Assembly: GCA_028829895.1 (NCBI GenBank)
Contig: CM054179.1
Location: 101,579,375 to 101,643,374 of the forward strand
Source of the DNA: Sinotaia quadrata
Lineage: Eukaryota; Mollusca; Gastropoda; Architaenioglossa; Viviparidae
Reading direction: 5' to 3'
Length of the DNA stretch: 64,000 nucleotides
Shown: piece by piece, positions 44,601 through 55,690 of the stretch
How the letters are laid out: each line of letters opens with the position of its first letter
How positions within the stretch are numbered: the first letter of the stretch is position 1
Notes under the pieces: generated by a model
Database searches by the model: none
Told to the model about the DNA's origin: nothing
The model's input: only the letters and a program-made list of their open reading frames with translations
Translations under genes and position numbers: made by a program

Positions 44601-45784
44601 TCCAGGTGACGTCTAAACGTGACGTAGTGCGGAACAGAGCAGTCAAACAGGCCGTTTTCAAACTGTAATGGGGTATGAGTCACTGGGTGAATCGAAAACA
44701 ACATCTTGAATCCAACGCCGCCCATATCGCCATCCGTGACGAAATTGACAAGCAGTGACGTATTGTAAACACGCGTTGGAATCCTGCTTTCTCTGCATTC
44801 ACTCCATTCTAGATTCAAACTTCCGTTAACGCCTACGGTAAACAAATTAACTTTGTCAATAACGCATTCTTTTTTTAAATGTACTTTTATATCGAAACAC
44901 TGAAAACTGATCATTACAGTGTGCTGTTCGGGTACGTCAAGTTGAATTGAGGCATTTAAGTAATTCGGGTATTCACTATCTTCACTAAACCCGGGTGACG
45001 TAATATAACCAAAGTGCAAGGATTCGTAAACAACTGGTAAAAATAGTCGAAGAGACTTGCTTACTGAGGTGAAAGATAGCTGAAATTGTGCAATTGTATA
45101 GCCAGGAACCGTAAACACTTCTTGAAACCGGAAAAATAGATGATTTGAAAGAGTAACAATGACTTTTTTAGATAGCCATGCCGAACACCGAATTGTTGCT
45201 AGCAGATTGTCTATATTTAATATTCTTTCTTCGCTGACTTCTATTGAAGCACTTACGGAACAATGATCTTTCAACATTTCGACAGTGACGATCATTGAAT
45301 ATCCTTCTGGTACAGTGATTTTCCAGAAACACGTTACACTGGCACCAACATCATTGCTGTCTTCAACAACTCCATATAAATATCCTTCCAGCGAAGAAAT
45401 ATGAACATATTTCTGATCTTTGCAATTGCTAGCATTAATATAGAAAGTTTCTGTAATGTCAAGATTTCCTTCATTAAATGTTCTACTTACTGATGATAAA
45501 TATTCAGAATCCGACTCCATAAAAGCGAAATAACTATTATCTCGCATGGTCAATATCTCATCAGTATTTCCAGAGCTGACAATACTCAAAAGGTCTTCTC
45601 CCCATGTCTCGGAACTCTGTTTCAGGACCAAAGGTGATATTACATCAGAATTATTTAGCAGACCTTCACGACAAGTGTTACTACTACGAGTAGATACTAA
45701 AGATGTTTCACCAAATAAGCTAAAGCTGTGACCTCCGAAAGGCAACAAGAGAAAGACAAGTTTTATGTATATCAGTCTTAGCAT
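41645..45784 (-). CDS. Type A multidomain LRR/7TM receptor A3, intact
   Basis: An intact single-exon frame of 1379 codons from MLRL, the same length as A1 because a one-codon gain near codon 65 and a one-codon loss in CUB-like 2 cancel. An in-frame ATG lies four codons upstream and the frame is open to 45823 (13 extra codons), so a slightly longer start is possible. Domain order and rough positions are as in A1: signal peptide, two CUB-like domains, degenerate LDLa, lectin-like domain, four LDLa modules, LRR block, 7TM with DRF, CFFP and NPFSY. Differences from A1 cluster in the N-terminal spacer, CUB-like 1 and the linker after LDLa 3. By contrast the back half of the lectin domain is identical to A1 over 247 bp (44078-44324). 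It pairs head to head with intact B3. Confidence 0.93.
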   Translation of the reverse strand: MLRLIYIKLVFLLLPFGGHSFSLFGETSLVSTRSSNTCREGLLNNSDVISPLVLKQSSETWGEDLLSIVSSGNTDEILTMRDNSYFAFMESDSEYLSSVSRTFNEGNLDITETFYINASNCKDQKYVHISSLEGYLYGVVEDSNDVGASVTCFWKITVPEGYSMIVTVEMLKDHCSVSASIEVSEERILNIDNLLATIRCSAWLSKKVIVTLSNHLFFRFQEVFTVPGYTIAQFQLSFTSVSKSLRLFLPVVYESLHFGYITSPGFSEDSEYPNYLNASIQLDVPEQHTVMISFQCFDIKVHLKKECVIDKVNLFTVGVNGSLNLEWSECRESRIPTRVYNTSLLVNFVTDGDMGGVGFKMLFSIHPVTHTPLQFENGLFDCSVPHYVTFRRHLECNLEPECQDGIDENNCPFSSSVCNGTLALERKCYTYHKTEGGVNWNDARHHCQDRGGDLAMLKSSSERDAFRNLLSYVKTLEPVFVGLTNQATRLYYGAGSLYAKLWHWVDDTVAYKVNITGSIYNQMQLCTIYVQTNPLSLFTTHCYLQYYTHYICETEVKKVESVKKVNIDFPSSIDMEGSLKTSNATLVWCKEGHVTHSFLSCVIGSSCGEDSLSLWCWVSNAKIVKNIDMVTHNNDLDVFTRTAMFICIDGKRTLQYTMVCDFKRDCIDGSDENLCQYDHRCPEYTCSNSQCIRFKQVCDYIIHCWDGSDEDMCSYLLISNAVIHVRDTISLPAIIDFDIEENIILKQLHPSSPCPVNHFRCHGELSYCLPVYLRCNGVYDCPDGEDEVDCKRYVCPGLYRCFNSSVCVHVDHLCDGWPQCPERDDEMFCGFRCPMECRCQGLAFICHQYFPVSAYPDIRYLDASESKLSVRDVSKNVKLVWLSLSRCNIEHVHEMLNPNLKSFDLSDNLITFVDMNVFYKLSNLVELNLAGNPISYLKQPTGNAEHSHLQRLDLSRTSLLLFDSSALKSFRHINFLNISYGTIEAIGDSGFVHFQELKTLDIRGNTLEIFSKDLLKQLPQLEVIFAENYKFCCKAILPEHFHEDFCFAPKDEISSCEDLLRSNVYRLFNWIVASMTVVGNAGCFVFRIFVHKITSRSSYAVFVTNLSVADFLMGLYLTLVGVADQLYLGNYLWNEHSWKSSGMCKLAGCFSLVSIEVSSMIIFLITLDRFIVLRFPFSTFSFHRRSAALACGIVWTVATMLATIPLLPMTSHWQFYGQTGICVSLPLIRKVYPGKTYSFGLIIMFNFVLFILIAVGQSFVYMSIRVNSMTTNTTRKSNDSTIARRLLFVVLSNFLCFFPIGLLALLATVGTEISGEVNVAMVIFILPLNAALNPFSYTLNMLAEKRRKSKELELLVLLKDRLQSEKTESTSSSYRNEVE

Positions 45785-45836
45785 TGTAGGCATTGTAAAT
45801 CCGTTATATTTACGATTATACATATTTTAACTCACT

Positions 45837-45844
45837 CTTATATA
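45837..45844 (-). promoter_or_regulatory. TATA-box-like element for A3
   Basis: Minus-strand TATATAAG, about 55 bp before the MLRL start, as in A1. Confidence 0.5.
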
Positions 45845-46314
45845 AGTTGTCTTTAATAACAAAGATTTATAAGGCTGAAAATCGTTCAACCAATATTATT
45901 GTATTTCTTTTCTCTATGTTCGTATACAATTCATGCGATGAATAATTATTTTGTTAATAGCAACATGAACAAATCCTTCATTTGATTGCTTGAGAAAAGT
46001 CGTGTAAAAAGGTTTTTTTGCTTTGCACTTTGAAAGACAGAAAATTGTATCACGTTTATTTCAGTCATGTTTTTATTTTTGTAAATGGATGTAAAACATA
46101 AATTTATCTCTTGTTTATTTTTTCCACTACGATTGGAAAAAGACTAGCTTGTAATCTGATCGCTTGTCTTCTTTCCCCGCGTTCATTGCGATTTCAACAC
46201 GTGACATAGAGAAATTATTCCTTTTAATACCCTGAAAACATTTTCGATTTTCTGTCCTATCTCTGAATGATGATTTGTAATTCCGTTCGTTGTTAATGTA
46301 TAAATGTTTCTTTA

Positions 46315-46391
<77 letters not shown>

Positions 46392-46418
46392 ACACACACA
46401 CACACTATCTCTCTCAAG
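46315..46418. repeat. (CA)n microsatellite in A3/B3 spacer
   Basis: A long, nearly pure CA run with a short CT end. Confidence 0.92.
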
Positions 46419-47052
46419 AAAACTGCATATTAAACTGAATTGCATTGGACAGTCTTGAAATTCATTTCTTTATTTATTTAATGCACTTTAAAAATATTTA
46501 TACCAGAGTATTAATCATTTAGAAAATTATTTCCACTAATAAACCATTTTTTCTTTTCTTTTTGTGGAGAAGCTTCCAGTGTACACAGATTTCGCGCAGA
46601 AATTTTGAAAAATATCTGAACTGACATAAATAGTTGGTTGTCAAGATTCAGTCCGAAAAAGAACGTGAATTATTTCCGTACAATGACACTGATTCAAGTA
46701 ATTTCAGTTTAAAAATCAGCCAACGGACATTTTATATTGTTTTATCTTTCACTTTGTGTATTTAATACAATTTTAAGCGAGAGCGAGCTGCAAGACTCTT
46801 GTCAGTAGGTCTTTTGACTGTGAAGTCGGCGTCTGGCAAGAGATCTAAATAGCAAGAACGAAAGTTTAAAGTGATCATGAATTTCTCTCTAACAGCCTGT
46901 GGATTAAAATCTAATTTATTTTTATCTCTTTGAAGCAATACGAAGCTTTCGCATACAGGCGGTAAATAGAAACCTAACTTTTCTATATTGTTATTAAATA
47001 TTTTAAAAGTTTTCAGACACGCGATATTATTCCAAACATCTCATTAAAAATT

Positions 47053-50000
47053 ATGTATATCACGTTTTCACTGGTTGACCTGTTTTTAATCTTTATGGCA
47101 GTGAACTCTTTCAAACTAACCTTTGAAGAAAATTTTTTGAAGAATATGCAATCACTGCTGGGAACATGGCAAATTACAACTGATATCATTACATTTCAAA
47201 GCGATTCCAAACAGGCCACGCTTTTGACAAGTTCGGGACAAGATAAAAATGACGTCATAGAAAACTATACATGGAGCCCAAACAAGACCTCAGAGAATAC
47301 AAATATGACGAAAGCGGCAAATAGTAACTCGATTCACGTCATAAATGACGGCCGAAATATTAACGAGACTACTGGACATGTTAGCTTTACTACAGGGGAC
47401 TGCACTGACCATATATTATTCATGGATTATTACACACAAGTGTCTGTTATCGGCATTGTCGCTCATGGTTCTTTCAACTCTCTCCTAAACTTTTGTCAGT
47501 GGAAAGTTATTGCCCCTGACGGTTCTTTTCTTTTGGCGATACTGCAACTGAAGAAACCATGCAAGGGTGACACCGTCCTAAAATCAAGCGAAAACGAGGC
47601 TATGAGTGACGACAGTTTACTGTCATTTCAAACTTGTGATGACCTTTTCAACAAAGAAATTGTTGCATCCCTGTCCTGCTGTCTTTATATTCGTTCAGGT
47701 CCAGTGTCCAAGTACTCGACCTACTTTCCACAGTTTCAAGTCCAAATCAAAGTGACGTCAATGTCTTTAAGACTTACGTTACCTGTAATATTTCATTCAC
47801 CGCAATCAGGTTATGTGACGTCACCAGGATTTGAAGAAATAGGAAGATATCCCAAATTTATGAATGCATCTACCAAACTTGATGTCCCTGTCAATCACAC
47901 AGTATTGGTCAGTTTCCGGAGAGTAGAGTTTTATAGTGGAAGTTCGTGTAATGACGACTTCTTGGAACTCTCTACAGTTGACGAAATAGGTAATGCTATT
48001 CCTGTGTGGAAAGAGTGCTCTCACCACTTCATCGTGGATTCCATTTATAACAGGTCGCTGATCTTACGCTTCGTAACTAACGACTGTAGTAAAGGAGCGG
48101 GTTTTATGATGATCTTCACGTTTCACCCGCAGACTCGCGTTCCCCCAGCAACCGAAGAGGGCATGTATGATTGCTCAGTGTCCCATTACCCGACCTTCAA
48201 ACGACATTTGGAATGCAACTTAGAAATTGAGTGCCTGGGTGGAGAAGACGAACGAGAATGCCCTTTCAGCAGTCCGGCCTGTAATGGCTCCGTGGCCTTT
48301 CAAAACAAGTGTTACAGTTACCACAAATCAAAGAATGGCCTTAACTGGCAAAACGCTCAAGAGCAGTGTCAAATACGAGGTGGAAATTTGGTCATGCCCC
48401 AAACTGAGGCGGAAAAAGAAGCAATAGAGAGACTCATTCATTACACAAAACAAATCGATGGCCCTGCATACATCGGGCTCAATCGAAGGATTTCTAAAGC
48501 CGCATTATTGTACAAACAAACATTTACGTGGGTGGACGGATCAATAGGTTATAATGTTAATATCGCAAGTTCCATTGTTGTATTGCTTAGAAACGAATTG
48601 TGTACTTATTGTTCACCGTGTTCACCTTGGACTATACAAGTTATATTGTGCACTGACAACACAATATATCATTTCATTTGTCAATCCAAAGCACATAGTA
48701 ATTATCTAAATACAGAAAAATCTGTACAGTTTCCTAAACAAGATGGTCGGTTATTAAATGAAACTATTTCGAGACAATCACTTGTACGATGTGCTGAGGG
48801 TCATGTTACTTATGATTTTCTATCTTGTAGTCCTGACAGTTTTTGTGGGGAGACACGGTACTTGAAGTGGTGTCCACTCTCCAATAGCAAATTCACTCAA
48901 GGACACGAGGGTGAAAAGTTGATGCGAATCGAGGATGTCACGCGAATAGCTACTTTTGTGTGTGACGACAGAAAGAAAACAATTCCTTTCACACTAGTGT
49001 GTGATTTCCGGTTTCATTGTGTAGATAGATCTGATGAAACCTTTTGTACTCATGAGACCTGTTCAGAAAGTCTTTGCAGCAATGGCCAATGCATCAAACC
49101 TAGCAATATATGTAACAGACGAGAGGACTGTTTTGACGGGTCTGACGAGATATCGTGTACACCTAAATATACTTCCACCAATATTCTCAAAATGTATCCT
49201 CCTGCTATTATTGACTTTGACCACGAAGGCAGCTTCTTTCAAATTAAAATTCCAAACTCTGATCCGTGCCCTATGACACACTTCCGGTGTCATGGCGAGT
49301 TGAGCTATTGTCTTCCGGTGTTTGTCCGTTGTAACGGAGTGTATGATTGTCCGGATCACGAGGACGAGATGGGATGTGAGGTGTATGTGTGTCCGGGATT
49401 TTTTCGTTGTTTCAATTCGAGAATCTGTGTACCCGTGGACAACGTGTGTGATGGAATTGCCCATTGCCCCAATCACCACGATGAGCTTCTGTGTGAATTC
49501 ATTTGTCCTGATGGCTGCCTGTGTCAAGGATTGGCATTCATTTGCAGACAACGTATTTCAGTTATGACGTTCTCACAACTTCGATTTCTGGATGGAGATG
49601 GCTCTGGAATGTCCCTCAACGACGTGGTTTCAAATAAATATTTAATTAGGTTAATTTTAAGACACTGCAGCATTGATCACGTGATACAATTGTCTAATCC
49701 TAACTTGATGGATATAGATTTAAGTGATAATTTGATTACTTCCATTAATACAAATGCTTTCTTAAATCTAAAAATGCTTAAAAAATTGACCCTTGCCAGA
49801 AATCCTCTAATGACGCTAACTAATGACGTGCACGTTATTCAAAATTATTTTTTACAAAGTGTCGACCTGTCGTATACTGATTTACGAATTTTGAACAGTA
49901 CTAACTTTAAAAACTTTCCAGGCATTAGTTTTCTTAACATATCATATAGCCGAGTAGAGGTAATCGATACTACTGGCTTTTTGTATTTGCCAAGACTAAA

Positions 50001-51138
50001 AATATTTGACTCACGAGGAACACCACTCGCAGTATTTCCTGAAAATCTTTTTCGTGGATTAAAACAACTTGAGACTGTGTTTGCATGGAATTACAGACTT
50101 TGCTGTAAAGAAAACCTGCCACAACAATTCACCAAAGGTTTGTGTCTTTCAGATCTAGATATATTTTCTTCTTGCGAAAAGCTTTTGCACTTTGACCTTC
50201 ATCGCTTCCTCGTCTGGTTGATAGCGTTGACGTCACTTGTAGGTAATGCATGCTGTATAATGATGAGACTCTGTATTCGGAAAATCCCCTTAAATATGGA
50301 ATTCACTGTTTTTATTTTCAATCTGAACATGGCAGATTTTCTGATGGGCATATATATGTCTCTCATTATTGGTGCTGATTATGTTTATCATAACAGTTAT
50401 TTTATATCAGAAAAAAATTGGAAAATTAGCTTCATTTGCAAGCTCTCGGGATTCTTGTCACTATTGTCCACTATAGTGTCAACATTCATAATCTTTCTCG
50501 CCACCTCTGACAGAGTTATCTCTCTTCGTTTTCGAGTATTCGCTTTCTGCTTGAAGGGACTGTCTACTGTGCATGCTTGTGTGATCGCATGGAGTGCTGG
50601 CATTTTGCTTGCTGCTATTCCATTATTACCTCTGACGTCAAACTGGGTCTTTTATGGTCAAACGGCTATTTGTGTTCCAATACCAGTCTGCTGGATTGGC
50701 AGTGATGGAACTGGCAAAAAATATTCTTGTGGAATAGTTGTCCTGCTCATCTTCGTTATACTGGTCACCTCACTTGGAGAGGCGTGCGTTTGCTTGTCAA
50801 CAAGGAAGAACTACTTGACAACTTATTCGACACCTCTCACTCAGGACAAGAACATTGCCGGACGTTTGACTTCTATAGTGGTCGTAAAAATTGCATGCTG
50901 GTTCTTTATTTGCATAATAAATATGTTTTCCTTATTTGATATTTATGTGTCTAGTGAAATTATAGCTTTCATTACTATTATTTTAATTCCCCTAACTTCG
51001 GCACTTAACCCAATCTTGTATTTATTTAGTCTGGTGAATGAGTCTCGGCAAAAATCTTACGAGTACCATCTTAGGAAGTGGCTTGAAAATCATGATGTAA
51101 AACGGGAAAGCAAAATCTGGGTTAGTTCGAAACAATAA
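47053..51138 (+). CDS. Type B multidomain LRR/7TM receptor B3, intact
   Basis: An intact single-exon frame of 1361 codons with the same domain order as B1. From LDLa 4 through the LRR block and 7TM it is almost identical to B1 (GN in TM1, DRV after TM3, CWFFI in TM6, NPILY in TM7). It differs from B1 in the N-terminal spacer (residues about 20-55), in the loop of the lectin domain following GSIGYN (48540-48670), and in LDLa 3, which is two residues longer and has different non-cysteine residues. TM5 has GEA where B1 has GQT. This pattern of a constant signalling half and variable recognition modules suggests diversification of the outer part. It is divergently paired with intact A3. Confidence 0.93.
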   Translation: MYITFSLVDLFLIFMAVNSFKLTFEENFLKNMQSLLGTWQITTDIITFQSDSKQATLLTSSGQDKNDVIENYTWSPNKTSENTNMTKAANSNSIHVINDGRNINETTGHVSFTTGDCTDHILFMDYYTQVSVIGIVAHGSFNSLLNFCQWKVIAPDGSFLLAILQLKKPCKGDTVLKSSENEAMSDDSLLSFQTCDDLFNKEIVASLSCCLYIRSGPVSKYSTYFPQFQVQIKVTSMSLRLTLPVIFHSPQSGYVTSPGFEEIGRYPKFMNASTKLDVPVNHTVLVSFRRVEFYSGSSCNDDFLELSTVDEIGNAIPVWKECSHHFIVDSIYNRSLILRFVTNDCSKGAGFMMIFTFHPQTRVPPATEEGMYDCSVSHYPTFKRHLECNLEIECLGGEDERECPFSSPACNGSVAFQNKCYSYHKSKNGLNWQNAQEQCQIRGGNLVMPQTEAEKEAIERLIHYTKQIDGPAYIGLNRRISKAALLYKQTFTWVDGSIGYNVNIASSIVVLLRNELCTYCSPCSPWTIQVILCTDNTIYHFICQSKAHSNYLNTEKSVQFPKQDGRLLNETISRQSLVRCAEGHVTYDFLSCSPDSFCGETRYLKWCPLSNSKFTQGHEGEKLMRIEDVTRIATFVCDDRKKTIPFTLVCDFRFHCVDRSDETFCTHETCSESLCSNGQCIKPSNICNRREDCFDGSDEISCTPKYTSTNILKMYPPAIIDFDHEGSFFQIKIPNSDPCPMTHFRCHGELSYCLPVFVRCNGVYDCPDHEDEMGCEVYVCPGFFRCFNSRICVPVDNVCDGIAHCPNHHDELLCEFICPDGCLCQGLAFICRQRISVMTFSQLRFLDGDGSGMSLNDVVSNKYLIRLILRHCSIDHVIQLSNPNLMDIDLSDNLITSINTNAFLNLKMLKKLTLARNPLMTLTNDVHVIQNYFLQSVDLSYTDLRILNSTNFKNFPGISFLNISYSRVEVIDTTGFLYLPRLKIFDSRGTPLAVFPENLFRGLKQLETVFAWNYRLCCKENLPQQFTKGLCLSDLDIFSSCEKLLHFDLHRFLVWLIALTSLVGNACCIMMRLCIRKIPLNMEFTVFIFNLNMADFLMGIYMSLIIGADYVYHNSYFISEKNWKISFICKLSGFLSLLSTIVSTFIIFLATSDRVISLRFRVFAFCLKGLSTVHACVIAWSAGILLAAIPLLPLTSNWVFYGQTAICVPIPVCWIGSDGTGKKYSCGIVVLLIFVILVTSLGEACVCLSTRKNYLTTYSTPLTQDKNIAGRLTSIVVVKIACWFFICIINMFSLFDIYVSSEIIAFITIILIPLTSALNPILYLFSLVNESRQKSYEYHLRKWLENHDVKRESKIWVSSKQ

Positions 51139-51660
51139 GCAAGTTTACATTGGTTGTAAAATTTAACTTTACTTCCAAAATTATATTTACTAAATTATTA
51201 AATTACATTATTACATTACTTTTTAAATGAAAATTAAGATTTTCTTAGAAATGCATGAAGGAAATAAAATTTCTTTGTGATGTGGTAAATATTATGCGCT
51301 AAAAGTTTAAAGAACTTTTAAAATGTTAGACCTCTAGAAGTCAGAAATGTGATTCCTATCTACTGATATCGACTTGCACGATGTTCAGTGAAGTAGACAG
51401 AACACACTGACTTTCATTAAGAGATACAGATTAGCTATCCTCATGTGGTGATTAAAACCTTATGAATTTCTCTTTACTGCTTCCTGCAGTTAGGAAATGG
51501 GCGAATTTTCTAGTTGAGGATTCCGCGAGAGATTGTGATTGTGAAAATAGTAACACGTATTGGTAACATAATTTTATGCAGGGAATCACCGATATCTTTC
51601 AATTGTTCAAGGGTTCTTCTAGGGTGATAAAATTGAGAAAGGCTTGCCAATTAGCAGTAC
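51139..51660. other. 3' flank of B3 with candidate poly(A) signal
   Basis: AATAAA is at 51263-51268. The region keeps the ~250 bp lost after B1. No gene is seen. Confidence 0.5.
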
Positions 51661-51664
51661 AGTA

Positions 51665-51760
51665 TTTACAGCATAGGAGTACACCCAACAAATAGAGTTA
51701 ATACTTAAAGTAGCAAGTGCAATACTGTATCTTCTATGTAGGAGTACATTGAAACCTGTC
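51665..51760. repeat. Remnant of the 65-bp minisatellite
   Basis: Only about one and a half copies of the unit that is expanded at 11917 and 12680 in unit 1. Confidence 0.75.
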
Positions 51761-52240
51761 CTAAACAATAGTACACAAACAATTGCAGCCATAACGTTTG
51801 GAAATCACACACTCTTTCGTGGACGGATTCATCATTACCTCTGATCAATTAAAAAGCCAAAATTAATTTCTAAGTAACTAACTTAATTATAGCATTTTTA
51901 TACAGAATCAGTCTGTTTGAATTCCGACAACTGTAAACATTGATATTTAATATTTTTCATTTCATTCTACAACTGATCTTATATCTTTACTTCTTTTGAC
52001 CATTTAAAGATACCACTTCATTCATCAGAGTTCGTTTATTCTACCAATTTTATAATACCTGCATTGTGATTGGGTGAGCCATCTATCACATGATCTATAT
52101 GAGTGGTATGAAACAATCATGTCGATATATGACTTGACAAATGGGAGTGGCTGTAGGATATGAGAGAGAAGTGAGTGTGGCACTCGGCACCAACAACCGT
52201 CCATCTTGCATCCCAAGTTCGTTTTCACTATTCCTGGATT

Positions 52241-52565
52241 ATGACACCCACAACTCTGGCAAATGTAAGGCCTCGTCTGGAGATCTTAACACCCACAACT
52301 CTGGCAAATGTAAGGCCTCGTCTGGAGATCTTAACACCCACAACTCTGGCAAATGTAAGGCCTCGTCTGGAGATCTTAACACCCACAACTCTGGCAAATG
52401 TAAGGCCTCGTCTGTAGATCTTAACACCCACAACTCTGGCAAATGTAAGGCCTCGTCTGTAGATCTTAACACCCACAACTCTGGCAAATGTAAGGCCTCG
52501 TCTGGAGATCTTAACACCCACAACTCTGGCAAATGTAAGGCCTCGTCTGGAGATCTTAACTTCAA
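52241..52565. repeat. 45-bp minisatellite, unit 3
   Basis: Seven nearly identical 45-bp copies containing CACAACTCTGGCAAATG and AAGGCCTCGTCTG. At least four frames over the two strands are open because 45 is a multiple of three; one gives a 15-residue repeat with HNSGKCKASS. The high identity points to recent homogenisation. Confidence 0.93.
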
Positions 52566-52699
52566 CTCTCACGCTTATATCTTAATTCTGATTTCTTAAC
52601 GTCCTATATAGGACCGCATTCTTAGAAAGATACCCTTTTAAATCTTGGGGAAATGGGTAACAATCAAAACTTTACTTTGGAGCAGGAGGTCTACTGTAC

Positions 52700-52915
52700 T
52701 ATTGACTTTCTTGTATTTTATTACTTGTATATTTGATTCTCATTGATTTTAGTGCAATTATTTTATCATTTGTATATTTGATTCTCAGTGATTTTAGTGC
52801 AATTATTATACCTGTCACAATTATTTTATCATTTGTATATTTGATTCTCAGTGATTTTAGTGCAATTATTATACCTGTCACAATTATTTTATCATTTGTA
52901 TATTTGTCTAGTCAA
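52700..52915. repeat. 63-bp minisatellite (ATTTTATCATTTGTATATTT)
   Basis: Three full copies plus a partial copy of a 63-bp unit. Unit 2 has a single copy near 33310-33370. Confidence 0.88.
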
Positions 52916-54707
52916 TGATTTAGGTGTATTTCCTATACCTGTCAATTATTTTGCCAACCTGACCCTGCTATGCAGAGAGACAGGTGGGATAGGACTGGTA
53001 GACAAGACTGCAAACACAAAATGTACAAAATCCTCAACGATGTGACTAATACTAAAATTATTAATTATTAATTATTTACAATTATTCAGAACACTAATTC
53101 AGATACAAACACGAATATATATAAGCGCCTTTTCTCTGTTTTTCAGCAGAAACTCTCAAGCACTCAAATAAAGTTGTACTTGTTCATTAGTCAAACATTC
53201 AAATAAATGTGTACCTGCACATTAGTCATTTTTTTTCAACATAAAATGACAGTCACAAAATTATCATACTGCAAAACAACTCTAAATAACAAACACACTA
53301 TACGATATGCAATAATAAACCTATCATATGTTCCAATATCCCGGAAATATATCAGGTAAATATAATCACAAACGTGTCACACTCCACAACATATCTAAAA
53401 CATATCAAAACATATCTAAAACATATAAAATATTTATGCATAATAAACCTACCTTATCACGCTTTTAAATCATTTACCTAATCATATCTAAATGCAGATG
53501 CTTGCATTCCTTAGCTCAATGAATAATTATACTAATAAACATTTTAAACTGTTCTTTAACTGTTCAGGTGTGTAAGCAGTACATCAGTATACATTCACAG
53601 AAATCGTAAGAAGTATCACGTCTTGAATGTTTGGTCACTCGCTTAAAACTATCGTTAGTGTAAATAATTACAGGTATCTACATTGGTCGAGACAAATCCT
53701 GCTGATAACTGGCACATAGGTGCAAAATAATACCTGTGTTAAGAAATAAAGTTCATGAATACACACCACACACACATACACACATGAATAAATATTTTTT
53801 CGTAAACAACATCGCTCACCTGAAGGGACTCTGCTATTTCTCCTGCTAGAAGGGAGTTAGGACAAAGGTGCAGATATCCCCCACCCCTTGATTACTATTG
53901 GTGAAGTTTGGTGGATGATGACCATCCTGCGTGAGCACTTGATACATATGTAACTGCCATTCTTCAATACATGGCAGATACACTTTGCTACACAAACCCT
54001 ACACCTTACTACGTCTGTGCTAGAGTACTTTGATACATGGCATCACTACACTTTGCCACATCAGTGCTACAAGACTTTTCTCAGGAATGGCTGGACTTTA
54101 CGGAATCAGTGCTTCCCTTTCCTACATGAACTCTCTACTCTCCATCACGTTTCCACAGCAAGCCACCAACCGTGACGTATTGCTTTCGCTTAGACGTGCG
54201 ATTCATTATCAAACCTGGACACCATTTTCCCCTTTACGTCACGTGAAGGCTTATTATGTCCTCAACAAAAATTGATAGTGTTATTCGTGAGTTATACTGC
54301 CGTTTGTGTAGTTTAATGCAATATTTCCTTCATAACATATCCTAAGAGCTAAATTTGTTTTATAGAAGACATTATTTTAACTTACAGTTTGATCTTTTAA
54401 ATATTGGAGTTTTAGTTAACGTGAAATTAGCGTTCTTTTCTTTCGTTTCATGAAATTATTATTTATCGAAATCGGACTTGTGTATTTATATTTTATTATT
54501 TTTGAAAGAATTATTGAATGGATGTGGTATCATTTTCGTGGGGTAAAAGTGCTTAAATATCATTGTAATCAGGAGTGTTTTTTTAACTTGATATTGCTTT
54601 CCTTTAGTGTGAATGAATTAGTTAATTTATATGTCGGCAGCCATGTTAAGCACATGAGTTTGTCAATAAATGTTTCTTTATTGTGATTCTAATTTATGTC
54701 CTTGTAT
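52916..54707. other. Gene-free region
   Basis: Collinear with unit 2 (33370-35256), with short ACATATCTAAAA repeats at 53388-53432 and a short CA run at 53759-53785. Small frames at 54030-54275 and 54450-54686 are not conserved between units as proteins. Confidence 0.5.
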
Positions 54708-54760
54708 TTTGTGTGTGTGTGTGTGTGTTTGTTTGTTTGTGAGTGTGTGTATGTTTCTTT
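54708..54760. repeat. (GT)n / (GTTT)n microsatellite
   Basis: An interrupted GT run with GTTTGTTTG; the left counterpart of the junction tract at 13886 in unit 1. Confidence 0.85.
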
Positions 54761-55109
54761 TTAGTTCGAATACAGTGGACTATGTCTGTCCATACACACG
54801 CTACTACAAGCTACTCATACACGCCGCCATTAGTTCCACTCCACTGACACCCGCAAGAAATTGGTTAATTAATTAATTAAATATAAAGTGATTTTACTCA
54901 AACACTTTTACGTTTATTAAACGATTCTTTTCAAACAAGTAAATTATTCTATCACATTTTAAACCGATTTTCTACTCACATTTTAAATTTATTCTATTTA
55001 CATTTTTAATTGATTCTACTCACATGTTTATTAAATTATTCTAATCTCACTAAAGTGATACTACTTTCACATTTATTAAACTGTTCTGCTTACACAAATG
55101 CTAAATTGA

Positions 55110-55430
55110 ACCTCTTCACACATTTAATAAATTTAATCTATTCACACATTTAATAAATTTAATCTATTCACACATTTAATAAATTTAATCTATTCACACA
55201 TTTAATAAATTCAATCTATTCACACATTTAATAAATTTAATCTATTCACACATTTAATAAATTCAATCTATTCTCACATTTAATAAATTCAATCTATTCA
55301 CACATTTAATAAATTCAATCTATTCACACATTTAATAAATTCAATCTATTCACACATTTAATAAATTTAATCTATTCACACATTTAATAAATTCAATCTA
55401 TTCACACATTTAATAAATTTAATCTACTCA
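55110..55430. repeat. 26-bp minisatellite (CACACATTTAATAAATTTAA)
   Basis: About 12-13 highly similar copies, expanded relative to 35470-35745. Confidence 0.93.
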
Positions 55431-55435
55431 TACTT

Positions 55436-55690
55436 TCGTGAAATGATTTACTAACACAATTATTAAAGTATTTCTACTCACAAATTTAAATATTAACACA
55501 ATTATTAAAGTATTTCTACTCACAAATTTAAATATTAACACAATTATTAAAGTATTTCTACTCACAAATATAAATATTAACACAATTATTAAAGTATTTC
55601 TACTCACAAATTTAAATATTAACACAATTATTAAAGTATTTCTACTCACAAATTTAAATATTAACACAATTATTAAAGTATTTTTACTCA
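55436..55690. repeat. 42-bp minisatellite (ACACAATTATTAAAG)
   Basis: Six copies of a 42-bp unit. It shares most of its sequence with the adjoining 51-bp unit and differs by a missing ATGATTTACT segment. Confidence 0.92.

Larger units (their letters stand above)
45785..47052. promoter_or_regulatory. Divergent spacer A3/B3
   Basis: 1268 bp, shorter than the other two by a loss close to A3 (about 45858-45862). It keeps the TATA-like element near A3 and the conserved block before B3 with TCTCTCTAACAG at about 46882-46893. Confidence 0.5.

Noticed and set aside
45785..45823. Upstream start extension of A3 (13 codons, also open in A2)
   Set aside because: A1 lacks these ATGs, and the hydrophobic signal peptide begins at the shared MLRL.
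52141..52599. 152-codon frame with 15-residue repeats over the 45-bp array
   Set aside because: Several other frames on both strands are equally open, so the frame is explained by the repeat period.
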